Shown here one piece after another: positions 44,379 through 64,000 of a DNA stretch of 64,000 nucleotides. Location: positions 6,065,501 to 6,129,500 of the forward strand of contig WPIO01000010.1 in the NCBI GenBank assembly GCA_009760855.2, read 5' to 3'. The notes under the pieces are model-generated. The model was not told where the DNA came from, searched no databases, and saw nothing but the letters and a program-made list of their open reading frames with translations. Within the stretch, counting starts at the first letter, position 1, and each line of letters begins with the position of its first letter. The position numbers were made by a program, and so were the translations under genes. This DNA is from Cristatella mucedo (Eukaryota > Bryozoa > Phylactolaemata > Cristatellidae).

Positions 44379-45350
44379 TATGTACACAATTGTATTAATA
44401 GAAAAAAAACGACTTTCACGTCGCTAAAAGTGTCATGTGGTACGGTATGCTCAATGTCATGTGCAGGCTCGACAAAAGTACGCCAGCACTACCTCAAGGA
44501 CTAAGCGAACAGAAAGCCATCTACTCATCCAGGCGACGGTGCGCTTACGAGAAAAAAAGATTTCGCTGGCTGCACACGGCAATGACTAGGCTCATTGCAT
44601 GACCAGGCCTTACACTCAGCACAGTGTGTGAGCACTGGTGGTACAAGCACAGCCAGCCTGGTCGAAGGTGAAGGCCATGCTCTCATCGAGCTGGCTGCCG
44701 AGCGAATAGAGTCAACGAATATGAGGAAGAGCGTTAGGAGCCGGGGGAGCAGATCGCTTACCGAGTCGTTGCTCGAGTCGTTGCTGCCACAGCCGCATTG
44801 GTTCTGACCGGCCAATCGGACCAAACAATCATGCATTGCAATCGGGTGGCCCGGTCAAAAACCGAGGCCGGCGGCAGCCTCCTCGGCTCGCCCGACGGCG
44901 TTCAACGGCGCCGTGCGTTTCTCCGGAGGCAGATCGCAGGCGATAGCCCAACTCAGCAGCGGTGCGATGACGACTGGGCCACTGGGTCACATGCAGGGTA
45001 GGCACCAGGCGTGGGCTCCTGACTCTGCTGTGGTCCTTGCACGTAGGATTCCGGAAATGGATCCGGCCGACGACCATTCGGCACCAAAGGGTGCAGAAGG
45101 CGCCGATGCTGCACGGAGTTGACCCTCGAGCAGACTCGAAGTCATGTCATGCTTAGATGGTGCAGCACAGCTGCTGTCGAATAATGTGTGCTTGGGGCCG
45201 GCGAGCAATCTCAGGCAGAGCCTGCGCAAGCGTCATGCGAAAGCCTCCCGCTTCTTGTTAGCTCAAGGATGACACCGTAGCAGTAGCGAAGCTGCTCCTG
45301 AAACGAAATGCAGCGATAGGTGGTTCTCAGCGCCCTCTCTAAGCATGCGG
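44379..45350. other. Region downstream of PTPR
   Basis: The part from about 44600 to 45240 is GC-rich and open in several frames on both strands, without a recognisable motif. It may be PTPR 3' UTR or an unidentified exon. Confidence 0.3.
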
Positions 45351-45352
45351 GC

Positions 45353-45457
45353 TTTTCACTCTCCCCTTGCGACCCTCACCCTCTCATCTTTTCACTCTCC
45401 CCTTCCGACCCTCACCCTCTCATCTTTTCACACTCACCTTCCGACCCTCACCCTCTC
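45353..45457. repeat. 36-bp minisatellite, 3 copies, just past the PTPR stop
   Basis: The unit begins ttttcactctccccttgcga and repeats at 45353, 45389 and 45425 with a few substitutions. It is pyrimidine-rich on the plus strand and starts 44 bases after the PTPR stop codon on the minus strand, so it is probably in the 3' UTR. Confidence 0.9.
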
Positions 45458-45500
45458 CATAGGCGATGCGATACGGCAGCTGCATACGTCAAGCCAATAA

Positions 45501-64000
<18,500 letters not shown>

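Overview
This window is animal (metazoan) nuclear DNA from a repeat-rich, probably invertebrate genome. The evidence is multi-exon genes with GT-AG introns of 0.1 to 7 kb, a receptor tyrosine phosphatase, a SAGA deubiquitinase, tRNA-derived SINEs, CR1/L2-like LINE fragments, Tc1/mariner and Tigger-like DNA transposons and long CT/CA/TA microsatellites. I cannot name the phylum from the sequence alone. No CRISPR array, bacterial operon, rRNA or functional tRNA was seen.

Three genes can be assembled exon by exon, with reading phase agreeing across every junction that can be tested. (1) 2.6-10.0 kb, plus strand: the 3' half of a USP22 orthologue (ubiquitin hydrolase of the SAGA deubiquitinating module); its N-terminal exons lie before the window. 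(2) 34.85-16.05 kb, minus strand: a METTL22-like lysine methyltransferase, from start codon to a tentative stop, with one or more exons after exon 1 not found. (3) 64.0-45.5 kb, minus strand: a receptor-type protein tyrosine phosphatase (type IIB-like, PTPRK/M/T/U), covering the transmembrane helix, an intact catalytic D1 domain and a degenerate D2 pseudophosphatase domain; the ectodomain lies beyond the window. USP22 and METTL22 converge; METTL22 and PTPR are in tandem on the minus strand. The three genes have unrelated roles (histone H2B deubiquitination, protein lysine methylation, transmembrane phosphotyrosine signalling), and nothing suggests they act as one system.

The most striking structure is a near-perfect inverted duplication of about 1.08 kb (20455-21533 and 24160-25247) that carries the METTL22 motif-I methyltransferase exon in both orientations. 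The extra copy lies inside the preceding METTL22 intron. It is either a young palindromic duplication that would make a long hairpin in the pre-mRNA, or an assembly artefact.

The remaining sequence is introns and intergenic DNA filled with mobile elements: two tRNA-SINE families (A and B here), at least fourteen CR1/L2-like LINE pieces, three Tc1 transposase fossils, a Tigger-like element with both ends and TA target duplication, a solo-LTR-like insertion with CTAG duplication, a fragment of an unnamed repetitive protein family, an unclassified three-copy repeat, and several minisatellites. 37.0-42.1 kb is the least explained stretch.
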